28,547 nucleotides of DNA from assembly GCA_003427395.1 (NCBI GenBank), contig BFEA01000015.1:4991927-5020473 (forward strand), written 5' to 3'. Position numbers and translations under genes: made by a program. The DNA is from Chara braunii (lineage: Eukaryota; Streptophyta; Charophyceae; Charales; Characeae). Positions within the stretch are counted from its first letter, which is position 1; the number at the start of each line of letters is the position of its first letter. The notes beneath the pieces are model-generated. The model worked only from the letters and a program-made list of their open reading frames with translations. It ran no database searches and was not told where the DNA came from. Positions 8,083 to 18,479 of this stretch are shown here, one piece after another.

Positions 8083-8916
8083 CGAGGGAGCGGGCGACTG
8101 CATCTTTTCGTGAAATTGGAAACACACAACCACAGATATGACCAGATACGAGGAAGACGTACAACAGGATGGTGATACGACTGCCAGTACACACATTAAG
8201 GGATATGCGAGGGGAAACGAAAACAAAGGGCCGGGAAAAGAATGAGACCGTAGCCAAGGAAGATCAGTAATAAAAGGGCACGAAATGAGGCAAGAAAGGA
8301 TCGAAGGGTTATAAAAAGACGAAATGGATAATCGATAAAAGGAACGACGGGAAAGACAAGGACAAGAGGAGAGAGTAGTGTATGGGTAGACAGAAGACGG
8401 AGTATAGAAAAAAAAGAATCCGAGCGAGAGACAGAAAAGGAGCACAAACTACAAAAAACGTTAAGTGAAAGGAATGAAGGGAAGGAGTGGCAGAGCAGAC
8501 GGGGAGGACAGAAAAAAGAACAGACAATAGCCATGAAAGGAAGGCAACAATTATATACTGACAAAAGAAAAAAACATGACATTCGCACAATCGAAGTGAA
8601 AATCCAAAAGCTTCACTTAATAACGCAGTGAACTTCCGTGCACAACAATACAGATCACAGTCCAACACTTCCACAAGGTGACATCACCGTGTGCTCAGAC
8701 CAAATCAACCAGCTTTGACACGTTGGTGAGACAACAAGGGACAAATGTCGTACGAGTGTGATACATTGAGAAAACAAAAATGTCACTGTGAATGGAATCC
8801 ACGTGCGAGCCGTTTATCCACCACCTCCATATTCCCCTTCTATTTCACGTATCTCGCCAAGGAAACCGCCCTCCTTTCCTGCCGCCACTCCCAACCGCCC
8901 TACGTTCGTGCCGTCG
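8083..8916. other. No gene; likely holds the S11 3' UTR and terminator
   Basis: From 8100 to 8580 the + strand is A/G-rich, which leaves long pyrimidine-coded minus-strand frames of Leu/Phe/Ser composition. I do not consider these genes. The part nearest 8916 lies just downstream of the minus-strand S11 stop and probably contains its 3' UTR. I found no clear AATAAA there. Confidence 0.4.
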
Positions 8917-9064
8917 CTCCCTCTTTGACTACTTAGTCTCTCCAGTGAAATGCATTCTTTCCAAGCTCAGACGTCCCCATTGGAATAACCACTCCCTCTC
9001 TTTGACTACTTAGTTTCCAGTGAAAGCCTTCTTTCCAAGCTCAGACGTGCCCATTGGAATAACC
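8917..9064 (-). repeat. Tandem copy of the S11 gene 3' end
   Basis: Two units of about 74 bp: 8992-9064 carries the real final codons and stop, and 8917-8990 is its copy downstream of the stop. Both read on the minus strand as ggttattccaatggg.acgtctgagcttggaaagaa. The downstream copy has changes (aatgcattt for ggcttt) and no role in the protein, since the upstream stop precedes it. Confidence 0.9.
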
Positions 9065-9190
9065 TTCAACACGTTGAAACGCACGGTCTTCGAGAGAGGC
9101 CTGCACTCTCCAATGACAACCTTATCCCCCTCCTTGGCACGGAAGCAGGGAGATATGTGCGCAGACAAATTCGAATGCCGCTTCTCGTAC
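9010..9190 (-). CDS. RPS11: S11 exon 5 with stop
   Basis: The exon is 181 nt, with acceptor ttttag. It encodes [17 protein letters not shown], the [16 protein letters not shown] signature and the KKAFTGN end, with a TAA stop at 9012-9010. Confidence 0.97.
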
Positions 9191-12100
9191 CTAAAACAAT
9201 CAATCAATCAATCAAACACCAGAGCAAGAGAAACGAAAACCGTTGGTCAATGCACTGACATGAAACACAATCCGAGAGACGTCGGGTCAAAAACCGTTTT
9301 CCATATCATTTAACAGCCGCGCAGGGCAGACTTGGACTCCACATCCGGTGGAGGATGATAGACCCTACTTACAAAAATCAGCCATCACAGAACCAGACAG
9401 ACGTGCGACGTCACACTGAAATCACCAGCAAATGAAGGGCGATTTTAACCTGAAGAAAATACGCCCATTGAGTAGTAACCAGACAATACGCAGGCAGGGC
9501 ATTAGATGAAAAATAATGTCGCCGCGTACACGGGAGAACACTTAGGTTTGCTCGCACCCGAGTTTCGTAAAAATTCCGAATTACTATACTAACCAAACCA
9601 TCCGCCGGCAGGTCGGCACATCCCTGAGATCATGGAAATTTCTATTAAAAAAAAAAATTCAGGGTTATGCTCCTGAGATTTAGAAATTTCTAAAATAAAA
9701 AAATAAAACAATAAAGTATCAGGGTTATGCTCCTGAGATCATGAATTTCGAAGAAGAATGCGAGACTCCAGCGCCTAAGAATTGTTTTTTAATTATTGTT
9801 GTTTCCCTTCTGTTGCCTGATTTGATTTCAGGCATCAGTAGTTGGTCTGTGGAGGAGCACATACAACGTCATGATTCAGTTCAGTCTGAAAACGAGCTGA
9901 CCGTTTCCACAGCCAAGAATTTGCCAAGAATTTGCACGAGCAGACTTTCGGCGGAAGGCAGGCCAATAACCGGTTATGCACTCGTTTGCCGCACAGACAG
10001 ACTACGTAGTGCCGCGCTACAGCCAAACGGTTGCTGATCGACGATCCGCACCGCGCCCATCCTTTCTCCGGGGGGCCGATGCATAACTCTCGTTATGCAA
10101 CCACACATTGTACGGCACTGCCTTAAGCTTAAGACATTTTTCTCCAGCTTAAGTGCCGCACAACCCTTAAAAGCCTCCCCAAAGCCTGAGTAATCTTCAC
10201 TAAGGCAGTGCCGCCCATTATTTCTCAGGGAGGAGGCTACATAACTCTCGTTATGCAATCGCGAAATCATCTAAGCCGTGCCGACACCGCGCAATTTTCA
10301 CTACGATTCCGCCGTTCTTAGTTTAAGAAAAGAAGCCATTTTTCTCCAGCTTAAGCCAGTGCCGCACAACCCTTAAAGCCTCCCCAAAGCCTGAGTAATC
10401 CACTCTTAGCTCCTTGTAATTGCTCCTTGGGGCAAATCAGGAGGGCAGATGGAGTCTTTCACGGAAGGACTCGGTAAATGCAGCGGCATCATTTCCCAGA
10501 AAGCTCAATTTCAGCAATGCCCCCACATTCCATTCCACTAATTGCTACTATCCGCTTCTGTGGGAGAAGAGAGTTCACTTCCACTTAAAGGACTTCTTGA
10601 GGTAACGTCCTTCCATCGCCCACAACTGCCAAACCCCACTGTCGATTTCGAATTATATATAAATATATTGTCACATTGTGAATCAGAGCGCACAAAAGGG
10701 GAAAGAAAAAAGGAAAAGGAAAAAAGGGGAAGGGGAAGAGGTAAGGAAAGCTCCACCTGTTCATAACCTCTTACGTACAAGGCCAGCCACGTGGATGACA
10801 GGTTGAGCGCTGGCTGCCCCCATCCCCGTGTGTCACAAGGACCCGCTTGCACGCAGCCAAAAGGCAAAGAGGTAAAGAAAGGGAGGAGGAAACCAAACCT
10901 GACAGGGAAAGAAAGATAATCCAATTGTCACAAAGCAAAGAACACATCCCACAGATCAATATATATGAGTGCCGCCCCAGGCCGGCACCGCCAAAAATAC
11001 AAGCTCTAAGCACGTTCGCCTCCCGCGCTCATCGAGCCTTGGACTCTCGAATGATCGCTGCTTTCGTATTTTGGCAAGGAATAACCGTGCAGCTGTATAT
11101 ACTCTGCCATGACGAAGTCCAGTTCCTTTGATACCGGCCAGTGGAGCTGTGATAAACATGACAATATTCGCAAACTGGCAGTCCTGTACCCAATCACTCA
11201 AGTCCAATTCACTGCCACTCGAAAGTTCTGCCACGATGTCTATCGGACTCACGACATGTTCTCGGGTAGGCGGTATTACAAAGAATACAACCAGCGCACT
11301 AACCTCTGATACTTCTTGACAAAGTGCAAATAGTCTCGCCGCACTGTGATCGTTCTCGTCATTTTCGCCCTGTACACAGTGCCTGTCAAAATTCTCCCGC
11401 GAATAGATACTGTGCCTGTGAAGGGACATTTCTTGTCGATGTACGTCCCTGCATAGACGAGAAAGAAACGACGTTAGACATCATACTGCACACACACATC
11501 GCAGACCAGTTCATGGACCACAACCCCCAGCACACAATCAGACGACAAACACGCACACAATCAGATAAGAAACACTCAAGCGCTCAATCAGATGAGAAAC
11601 ACATGATAAACACTTGAGCAACAATCAGATGAGAAACACTTAAGCACACAATCAGATGAAACACACTTAAGCGCACAATCGGATGAAACGCACTTAAGCA
11701 CACAATCAGATGAGGAAACACCTACTTCACGGGGTGCTTGAGAAAAGGAAACTAAGCTGGAGAAGCCGCCGTTGGGTAGTTTCCAAACCCTAATTATGCT
11801 CAAATAAAAACTGTCAGGGTAGGGTATCTCTGCAATTACTCACCTTCAATGGCCTCCCGCGGGGTCTTGAACCCAAGCCCGACATTCTTCCAGTACCTGT
11901 TGCCTCCCTTCCCGGGACCCTTGCTTTTGTCTCGCTTACCTCTGCACATGTCATTACATCAGCAATCCAGGCAGAACATACAAGCGTGAGAAAAAGTTAC
12001 ACGGAACTTAATGGAATTTGCGATGCCACTAAGAAACGTCCACATGTGCTCGCGTTCCATCAAGCGTTTCACGAGATTTGAAAGTAAGCAAGCAAACCGT

Positions 12101-14473
12101 TCGTTCAGTACCTGCGTTGTTCGAAATACTTATCCCATAACCCCCTTCCTTTTTACCCTAAATCACGCCAATTTCATGAAAGTTGAGGTGACTTGAAGCT
12201 GCATTACGTCTCCATTATGACGCTTATGAACCGCGGTGGCCCCACTGAGCTCGCCGCACGAAAACCCTAATTTTTCCTCGTCAAGATCGTAGAGTCAATA
12301 GCGTGTAACAGATTCGACATGAGATTTTACACCAACAACATAAGCCGTTTCACATCACCATTCCCAAGTCGAAGAAACAAAGGCATTCCCAAGAGAAAAC
12401 CCGAGTCGAAGAAACAAAGGTAAGCGAGATCAAACACCAAGGGTGGGACTGCGGTACCACTTACGCGAGAAAGACCTTGGGTTGCTTTTGAAAGGCGCGT
12501 TCGTTCTGCAACCAACGACGCATACAAAGAGAAACAACAGACAAGATTGAACAGTCAGCACTCAAATACAACCCCGACGGCTAACAATCATCTAATACCA
12601 GACAGGTAACAGAAACGAATAAAGGAAACATGAGTCGGATAATCAATCTTAACCGTGGAACGCAGGAAGACCAAATCATAACAACAAATTCCAGGAGCGT
12701 TTCCCTTCCCTTCCCCTCCCCTCCCTTCTCATCAACGTCCCTTCACTGCTCTTCCCAATCCTCACCACCGCCCTTCCCTCCCTTCCCTTCGCTTCGCTTG
12801 TCCCTGTGCCTAGCGGCCTTCAAAGATGACACGCTAAGTCATCATCGAGAGAACCTTTTGGGGTTTATTTTCTCTTTCCGTGATGTGCGGGAGACAGAAC
12901 AGAAAGATGATGATTAGAGAGAAAGATCCGGAGTGAAGGAAATGACGGAGAGATATACAAATAAGAAAATTGAAAGATAAGTAGGTAGGTAGACAGCGGG
13001 AGAGAAAGCGATAGAGAGAGAGAGAGACAGTTCCCTTCTCTTCGCTTGTCCCTGTCCCAAAACATGAAGACCACGAAGGTTGTGCGGATCACGAGATAGA
13101 TAGTCGGAGAGGGAATCCAGATGGAAGTGCAACCCAGAAACACCACTCTGTCCGGAAACAGGCAGCCTGACCACTTTTTCCATATACCTGCTTGCAGGAG
13201 ATGCGAGGGAGTACACACCACAAAAACACGAACCTTCCAATACTCGATCGATAACTCACTGACCTGAGGAAAGGACAAACACAGGAAGTGCTCATCAATC
13301 GAAGAAGGGGAGAATAACCGGACGACGGCTACCAATAGAGCACTTAGGTCTAGGCGACAGATAAAAATGGCAGTAAAATCCTCCAAAAGGCAAGCGACGA
13401 CTACAAGGACACTGGGATCGACAGGCAAAGAAAGAACAGCTAATCACGACACCTGTAACGAATCGAATGCCACTCGCCAAGGGTCAGCGACACGATGTTA
13501 ACCAAATGGTGCGCAGCATACCTTGTGCAAGGACATTGACAGATCACACATCTAAAATTTTAACAGATCCGCTGGAGTGAGGACGGTTCTGAAGTCCCAC
13601 AGGATTTCAACACCAACATAACATATGAGTGAGGAGCATAGCGAGCACGAATCGGAAATATGACACGCGCCATCAAAGTTACGAGGAGACAGTGAAGATG
13701 ACCTAGAATCAGATTTTTTTTTTTTTTTGGAAGGTTGACTAAGCCAAAGAGTTAAGGACAGGTCAAAGATAGAAAAAAAAAACTGGATAAAATTTATTGA
13801 CGATCAAGCTCGGTTTAGGGAGAACGGTAAGCAAATGAAGACTGAGTCACGCGGATGCAAGGAAACACGGCGAGATGACTGGAGGGCAGGGCTATTGAGA
13901 AGGGCGTCAAAGGGATCACAAACACCAACAGAGGAACTGAAAATATGGCGAGTCCAGTACAAGGGGCAATTGCGGGATGTCTAGAACGCCAGGGATGAGA
14001 GGAAGACCTAAGGACGTGGAAGAGTCGAGGAAGGAGGGAGGGAAGAGAAGAGAGGAAGAAGGAAGATAGGCTCCGTGCGAAAGAAGATTATCAAGGAAGG
14101 CCCGAGAGCGGGAGAAGAGTCGAGAAAGGAGGAGAGAAGGGAAGAGGAGGCAGAAGAAGAATGGAGATAGGGTCCAAGTGAAGAACGAATATGTAAAAGC
14201 TCACGGGAAATTGGTTTTGCGGAATGAAGTCACGTGGAAATCAATAAGCAGAAAGGTCACAGTGGACAGAAAAATAGCAACGGCGGAGAAAATGAGATAG
14301 GAGAGAGAGACAAAGCCAGCTGAGAGCAGTACTCCGCACTGACAAGAGATCGTCAAGAAAGCGAAAGAAGACAGATCTGACGTACACATCCAGCACAGGC
14401 AGGGACTTCCTGACAAACCATCAACATCAGCTCCCTGATGACGTGTGTGTCTTTAACGTACCTGATCCGCCAT
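9010..14473 (-). CDS. RPS11: 40S ribosomal protein S11 (uS17), five exons
   Basis: This encodes a core component of the cytosolic small ribosomal subunit that binds 18S rRNA through an OB-fold. The minus-strand join is 14473-14462, 12505-12465, 11941-11844, 11448-11304, 9190-9010: 477 nt, 158 residues plus stop, the normal family length. All four introns are GT-AG and every phase matches. Diagnostic segments are AFQKQPKVF (N-term), [19 protein letters not shown] (about 35-53), [34 protein letters not shown], and the uS17 signature [18 protein letters not shown] (120-137). It ends KKAFTGN. It is the eukaryotic cytosolic form, not the plastid or mitochondrial S17. The central [13 protein letters not shown] block and C-terminus are highly conserved, and no frame damage is seen, so it is probably functional. 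The N-terminus [13 protein letters not shown] differs from the usual flowering-plant form. Confidence 0.96.
9621..9745. repeat. A-rich tandem repeat in S11 intron 4
   Basis: Copies beginning cctgagat start near 9622, 9672 and 9732. The last two are each preceded by tcagggttatgct, and the spacer is A-rich. Period is 50-60 bp. Confidence 0.75.
10081..10400. repeat. Direct duplication in S11 intron 4
   Basis: The block catttttctccagcttaag...gtgccgcacaaccc...gcctccccaaagcctgagtaatc occurs at 10136-10195 and 10337-10400. Upstream of each is cataactctcgttatgcaa (10082 and 10240), which contains a perfect CATAAC/GTTATG hairpin. The two halves differ by indels (offsets 158 and 201 bp). Confidence 0.9.
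11304..11448 (-). CDS. RPS11: S11 exon 4
   Basis: The exon is 145 nt, with acceptor tatgcag and donor GTTAGT. It encodes [19 protein letters not shown] and continues to [10 protein letters not shown] plus two bases of an Arg codon. Confidence 0.97.
11535..11725. repeat. Minisatellite in S11 intron 3
   Basis: Seven copies of a unit like cacaatcagatgagaaacacttaagc, with spacings of 22-37 bp (mostly 26-28). The array occupies about half of the 395-bp intron 3. Confidence 0.9.
11785..11793 (+). promoter_or_regulatory. Telo-box AAACCCTAA in S11 intron 3
   Basis: The exact telo-box motif lies 51 bp upstream (in gene sense, downstream) of exon 3. Telo-boxes are common near the starts of plant ribosomal-protein genes. 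Whether this intronic one acts is inference. Confidence 0.35.
11844..11941 (-). CDS. RPS11: S11 exon 3
   Basis: The exon is 98 nt, with acceptor tgtgcag and donor GTGAGT. It encodes a lysine/glycine-rich [13 protein letters not shown] stretch and then [19 protein letters not shown]. Confidence 0.96.
12262..12270 (+). promoter_or_regulatory. Telo-box AAACCCTAA in S11 intron 2
   Basis: A second exact telo-box in the same orientation as the one at 11785. Having two in adjacent short introns of a ribosomal-protein gene slightly favours a real element over chance. Confidence 0.35.
12465..12505 (-). CDS. RPS11: S11 exon 2
   Basis: The exon is 41 nt, preceded by ggttgcag and followed by GTAAGT. 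It encodes [13 protein letters not shown] and two bases of an Ala codon completed in exon 3. Confidence 0.93.
12506..14461 (-). other. S11 intron 1 (1.96 kb)
   Basis: A GT(ACGT)...AG intron that separates the four-codon first exon from the rest. It contains C/T-rich DNA (12690-12800), GA-rich DNA (12980-13030) and the 14018-14190 repeat. No independent gene was recognised inside it. Confidence 0.85.
14018..14190. repeat. Purine-rich imperfect tandem duplication
   Basis: The sequence gaagagtcgaggaaggaggga...gaagatagg.tcc..gtgaa recurs with a period of about 93 bp (first unit near 14020, second near 14113). Both units are strongly A/G-biased on the + strand. Confidence 0.7.
14462..14473 (-). 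CDS. RPS11: S11 exon 1 (12-nt coding part)
   Basis: Four codons, M-A-D-Q, are followed by the donor GTACGT. I chose this start because exon 2 has an acceptor exactly before N-E-R-A-F, and family members begin M-A-(D/E)-Q-(x)-E-(R/K)-A-F. ATG context is gcgATGGCG. An alternative in-frame ATG upstream of exon 2 (12521-12523) would give MRRWLQ, which does not fit the family. Confidence 0.85.
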
Positions 14474-14558
14474 CGCTGCCGGCTGCTAGACCTCTCCCGA
14501 ATTTCCCCGCGCCACTAAGACGTCCTGCACAGACAACAAAGGAAAAACACGCAGCGCC

Positions 14559-14596
14559 GAAGAGGCCTACCGTTCGCCGGCGCTGCTACCATATAC
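14559..14596 (-). promoter_or_regulatory. Probable S11 core promoter and start region
   Basis: On the minus strand a TATA-like gagTATATGg (about 14590-14597) is followed about 30 bp later by a CCTCTTC pyrimidine tract (14559-14565). Such a tract often marks transcription starts of ribosomal-protein genes. This would give a 5' UTR of roughly 90 nt. Spacing is right but no other support exists. Confidence 0.4.
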
Positions 14597-14676
14597 TCAA
14601 AAATCTCATTCCCGAAAGTGTCCGTCGGCTCCCCAAGGAAAATCACGCGCCTGTCGCCATGGGCATCCCTGCCAAC

Positions 14677-14727
14677 CGAAAGCGGTAACAGCCCTTGCAA
14701 AACCGAAAGCGGTAACAGCCCTTGTAA
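14677..14727. repeat. 26-bp tandem repeat, two units
   Basis: The sequence accgaaagcggtaacagccc ttg.a occurs twice, back to back, just upstream of the S11 promoter. Confidence 0.9.
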
Positions 14728-15600
14728 GCTTACACTTAGGATAACAGGCCTCCTAAGCGGAAAACTGGGGCCCAGGCAACTGGGGGGTAACCCCGTGAGA
14801 TTTACCGCAGGAGGCGAAACTGTTACCGCCATATGGACGGGACTACTTGAATCTTTCCTTCAAAGACGTCTGCGGCCTGCCGTCAAGGTTGTGTCGAAAT
14901 GTGTTGTCCATCCGTTTAGGCCCCACGAAAATGAAAACCGTGAGGGGACGGAGTACACACGTGGCCTACGGGTAGCAGCGGCAACAGGCAGGCACAGGCC
15001 TGATAGAAGACCCAAAAGGCAGGCAGAGCTCAGAAAGTGAAGCAGGGAAAGCTCCAAGGCAGGCCAAGAGTGAAAGGAAACAGATAGGTCGAAAGAGGAC
15101 CTGTAAAACCCCCAGCGAAGCTAAGTGATGGGAGGGGCAACCTGAGTCGTTGGAGTGTCTGGTGTGGTCTCCACAAATCCTACCTGAGCAAGGTGTTGGT
15201 TGAACATGCTCTCCTGCGGCAACGATCTCCGAGCACTAAGGCTCACTCACATACCGTGTGGTCGTGGCCTTGCAGCCCGTCGTCAAATGAAGTGATGAAA
15301 CCCTGACGATAGAGTAGAGTTGAGATAGGGCCCCTTGCTCCACTACACAACACTATACACGATCATCCAGATACATTCAAATGCTGGACTCGTTCAAATG
15401 CACCTGTTCAACGAAGTGCACGAGAAATGCACTGCCTCAGATGAGGAACCTCACTCCACTTCACACAGCACATGTATCTCGATATCGCATCATCCAAATA
15501 CATTCCAAATTTGTAACTTGTATGTATACACCTTGGTTTAGAAAGCAAACAAATGATCATAGAGTGTTGAGTTAGTTCAACATCGCAATATAAAAGGGAC
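14728..15600. other. No recognisable gene upstream of S11
   Basis: A + frame of 140 codons (14618-15037) crosses the 26-bp repeat but has no recognisable domain and lies over the S11 upstream region. I do not call it. Base composition falls to AT-rich after about 15540. Confidence 0.4.
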
Positions 15601-15611
15601 CTCTGGTAGGT

Positions 15612-15755
15612 AGGTGGTGAAAGGCAGAAAATTAATTTGAGAGAAGTGCAATAAACTCAGTTGAAAATCTGCAGGAGTCAAAGGCAGGGTCATAACTTTT
15701 GGTCGAAGGCTAGAAAGTAGGGTCAAAAGTCGCGTCTTTAGTCCATTACAGGTCC
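15612..15755 (+). repeat. 5' LTR-like repeat of the chromovirus
   Basis: It aligns throughout with 22989-23132. Shared blocks include gtggtgaaa, gaagt..aataaactca, gagtcaa.ggca, tcataacttttggtc.aaggc and the following region. Divergence is substantial, which implies an old insertion. Confidence 0.8.
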
Positions 15756-15939
15756 GTGATAAATGAGATGTAAAAACAAAAAGGCAAATAATAATTGAAA
15801 GAACATACGAAGATAAGGCATAATTTTGTGTTTTATCAGAAAACATAGAGTAATTGGTGTAAACTCAGAAACTGATGTCTGTAGTGGAATGAATTTGGTC
15901 TTAGGTTGAAAGTAACCTTAATGCAATAATTATTATGGA

Positions 15940-16330
15940 AGCGTTACAGCAACCAACAAGGCTATGCATGAAGCGATGGACTAGGTCCATGCCTTGCTTG
16001 ATAGTTATATAGTTGAAAAACTACTTAAGATAAAAAATGATGTTAAAGAAAAAAAAAACGACATGAAGACGGCAAGAAAAAAGAAACAAACATACAAGTT
16101 ATTAACACTAATATTGCACAACTTAATGAAGCTTTGAGAGAAAACAAAGCAAGAAACGAAACCTATCTGAAAAAGATGCAATAATAAAAGATGTAAAATA
16201 AAAATTGAGAGAAATACAACATAAGGTTACAGGGGAAAAATAAGAAGCAAAATTGGATTTGGCGTCATTGACGAAACATGTGTTGGAGTATTTTGCCCGT
16301 ACCTTGTCCACTTTGAAGTAAAACTAAACA
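15940..16330 (+). pseudogene. Gag-like coiled-coil remnant
   Basis: Joined + frames read VEKLLKIKNDVKEKKNDMK, then NTNIAQLNEALRENKARNE, and later DLASLTKHVLEYFARTLS. Heptad-like spacing of Leu/Ile suggests a coiled coil, and the position just inside the 5' repeat fits a gag N-terminal part. Stops interrupt it. Family assignment rests on position more than on sequence. Confidence 0.4.
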
Positions 16331-18470
16331 TAATAATTTTATAAAAGAAATAGCTCGGCGTTGAATTTGCCACATTTACCAACCTAGTATAAGGTAAGAT
16401 AGAGATAAATGGAAAATTAAAAAAATATATATAAAGAAACTCGCAACGAAAAATTGATGGGCGACACCATTAAATTATCAAACTAGCGATAACAAAAAAA
16501 AAAAAGAAAAAAAAAAAAGACACTGCAATTCACATATATATGAATTTTTATTATTATTACTATAGATCATAAAAATTCAAATATATTGTTCCACCACCTT
16601 AATAAAAAAAAAACACTGCGTTGCTTTCATGATCTCGTAACTATGTGAAAATGTCAAGGCATGCGTTCTGTCTGAGGCAAATGTTGCAGGATTTTTATTC
16701 TATGGGGATTGGTCAAAGACACTCAAGTTGAAAGAATGTCTAAATAAAATTAAGGAAAGGTTAAAAAACATGGCAACTTTCGACAAATTGTTTGGTGAGT
16801 TTACTACCATAACCTCGGTGGACCATTGTAAACCAATTATTAAAGGAAGTAGATAAGTTATGGCAAAGTTAATCGTTAAAACAAAATCAGGTAAGCACAA
16901 CTACAAACAATTTATGAAATTTCACCTCGTAGCGTGAACAAATAACTTCACAACCGAAATATATGTATTCCGATGTGGTAATTGAACGAGAACAAGGTGG
17001 TTTGGGCAAGAGAACCTCATGGAGATAAAAATGGCAAACCCACGTCCTTGTCATTTTGGTTGATGAAACAATGAAAAAGTAACCTCTCGAAGAAAATGAT
17101 GGTGAAAAAGGAAACAATGATTAGTATAAAAATTGAAACATTCATGTCATTATTGCTAACAAGAGAGACATACAGAAAAGTAAAAAAAAAAAANNNNNNN
17201 NNNNNNNNNNNNNNNNNNNNNNNNNNNNNNNNNNNNNNNNNNNNNNNNNNNNNNNNNNNNNNNNNNNNNNNNNNNNNNNNNNNNNNNNNNNNNNNNNNNN
17301 NNNNNNNNAAAAAAAAAAAAAAAAAAAAAATTGTTATTTTTTCTTCTATTTTAGTATAGCTTCTAAAAAACTTTAAGAGAAGATAGGTATCTCCCATGAG
17401 GTATAGCAGGATAGGATGAAGAAGAATTATTGTATGAAATATAGTACCAAATGATTCATAATTGCATGATGTCCTCTGATTATAAACCTTAAAGGGAGCA
17501 ACCAGTAGGAGTGACATATTCTCATACTGAGCCAAACAATGTAGTTGATTTTCCCCAGAACCCCCTTCAACCCTTAAGCTCATAAACCTTCGCCTATGTC
17601 TCCCTAAAAAAATATTATCTTCAGTCATCTTATATGAGTCCTTTGATAAACTTCGAAAAGAAAGTGAAAACTAAGGATGATTTAAATGATAGCAAACTTA
17701 AAGATTGCACGTTCATCCATGATTGTTTTACTGGTTAATCGCATCTTACACATATCAGAAAACAATAAAGAAGTAACACTTAATAAAGTCTTTTAAGGAG
17801 TTAGTTAATTATATTATGTTAGTGTTTACCGATCGAAGCACCACAATAACATCCAGTATGTCATCAATCATAGTGCTTTCATCAGCAAGCATTAATGTAA
17901 TGAGATTTAATAACTCATTAACCTTCATTCACAATATATAATATTTTTATTGTTTTCTCATATACATAAAATACTTTATAATAAAAAAATGAGCGAAAAT
18001 ACAGCATGACATAACTTTTCTTATCGAGGAAACATTCTCGTTTGACTTGATATGAGAATGAATTAGCATTAAAAAGTCGACCCATAAGTAAAATATAAAG
18101 ATAAAACTGTACAGTTCAAATATAAAATTAAGAGATGAAATTGTTGTTTAACAAGTGAAGCTCATACTCATTACTGTTTTTTTGTTGTATGAGTTCAACC
18201 GCTTTCTGAAGTATTATCACACCAAAGAGTTTGGCATGTGAGGTAACAATGACACTCATTAAGAACGAGCGTACATGCTCTATTTATTCAGTTAGTCAAT
18301 AACTATTAGGAGATCACAAAGATCTGCAAACTGAACCAACGGGAGTAACTGAAAAAAAACAACAAACAATTAAGATTATTTTAGAAAGTAACATTTTTCA
18401 AAAATGATCTACAATATGTCCCCGCGAAAATTCACAAAGTTAAAGAAATAATTTTAAGAGATTACTGTAA
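16331..18470. other. Chromovirus internal region, mostly unreadable
   Basis: Gag C-terminal and protease sequences would be expected here. Only one stretch (about 16643-16855) stays open for some 70 codons with a plausible mixed composition (KECLNKIKERLKNMATFDK). No zinc knuckle or protease DSG/DTG motif was found. The region also contains the sequence gap. Confidence 0.4.
17194..17308. other. Assembly gap (115 N)
   Basis: A run of 115 N with poly(A) on both sides. The assembler probably failed in a long A-tract. Frames that appear to cross it are meaningless. Confidence 0.99.
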
Positions 18471-18479
18471 AATTATAAA

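Larger units (their letters stand above)
9191..11303 (-). other. S11 intron 4 (2.1 kb, repeat-bearing)
   Basis: A GT-AG intron holding the 50-60-bp A-rich repeat (9621-9745) and the roughly 160-200-bp duplication (10081-10400). I looked for box C/D snoRNA signals (RTGATGA with CTGA at proper spacing) and found none convincing. Confidence 0.9.

Noticed and set aside
7873-8674. Minus-strand frames of 120-190 codons rich in Phe/Leu/Ser
   Set aside because: They lie opposite A/G-rich DNA and the poly(A) tract of the tandem repeat; no domain is recognisable.
11535-11725. CRISPR-like array
   Set aside because: Unit spacing is irregular, the repeats are imperfect with no distinct spacers, and it lies in an intron of a eukaryotic nuclear gene.
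9191-14461. Intronic box C/D snoRNA in the S11 gene
   Set aside because: Some TGATGA-like sequences occur (for example near 12840 and 13288 on minus) but no CTGA box with terminal pairing at usual spacing.
14618-15040. 140-codon + frame upstream of S11
   Set aside because: It crosses a tandem repeat and the S11 upstream region, has no recognisable domain, and a comparable minus frame is open too.
17017-17628. 203-codon minus frame
   Set aside because: It runs through the N gap and poly(T); it is not a real reading frame.
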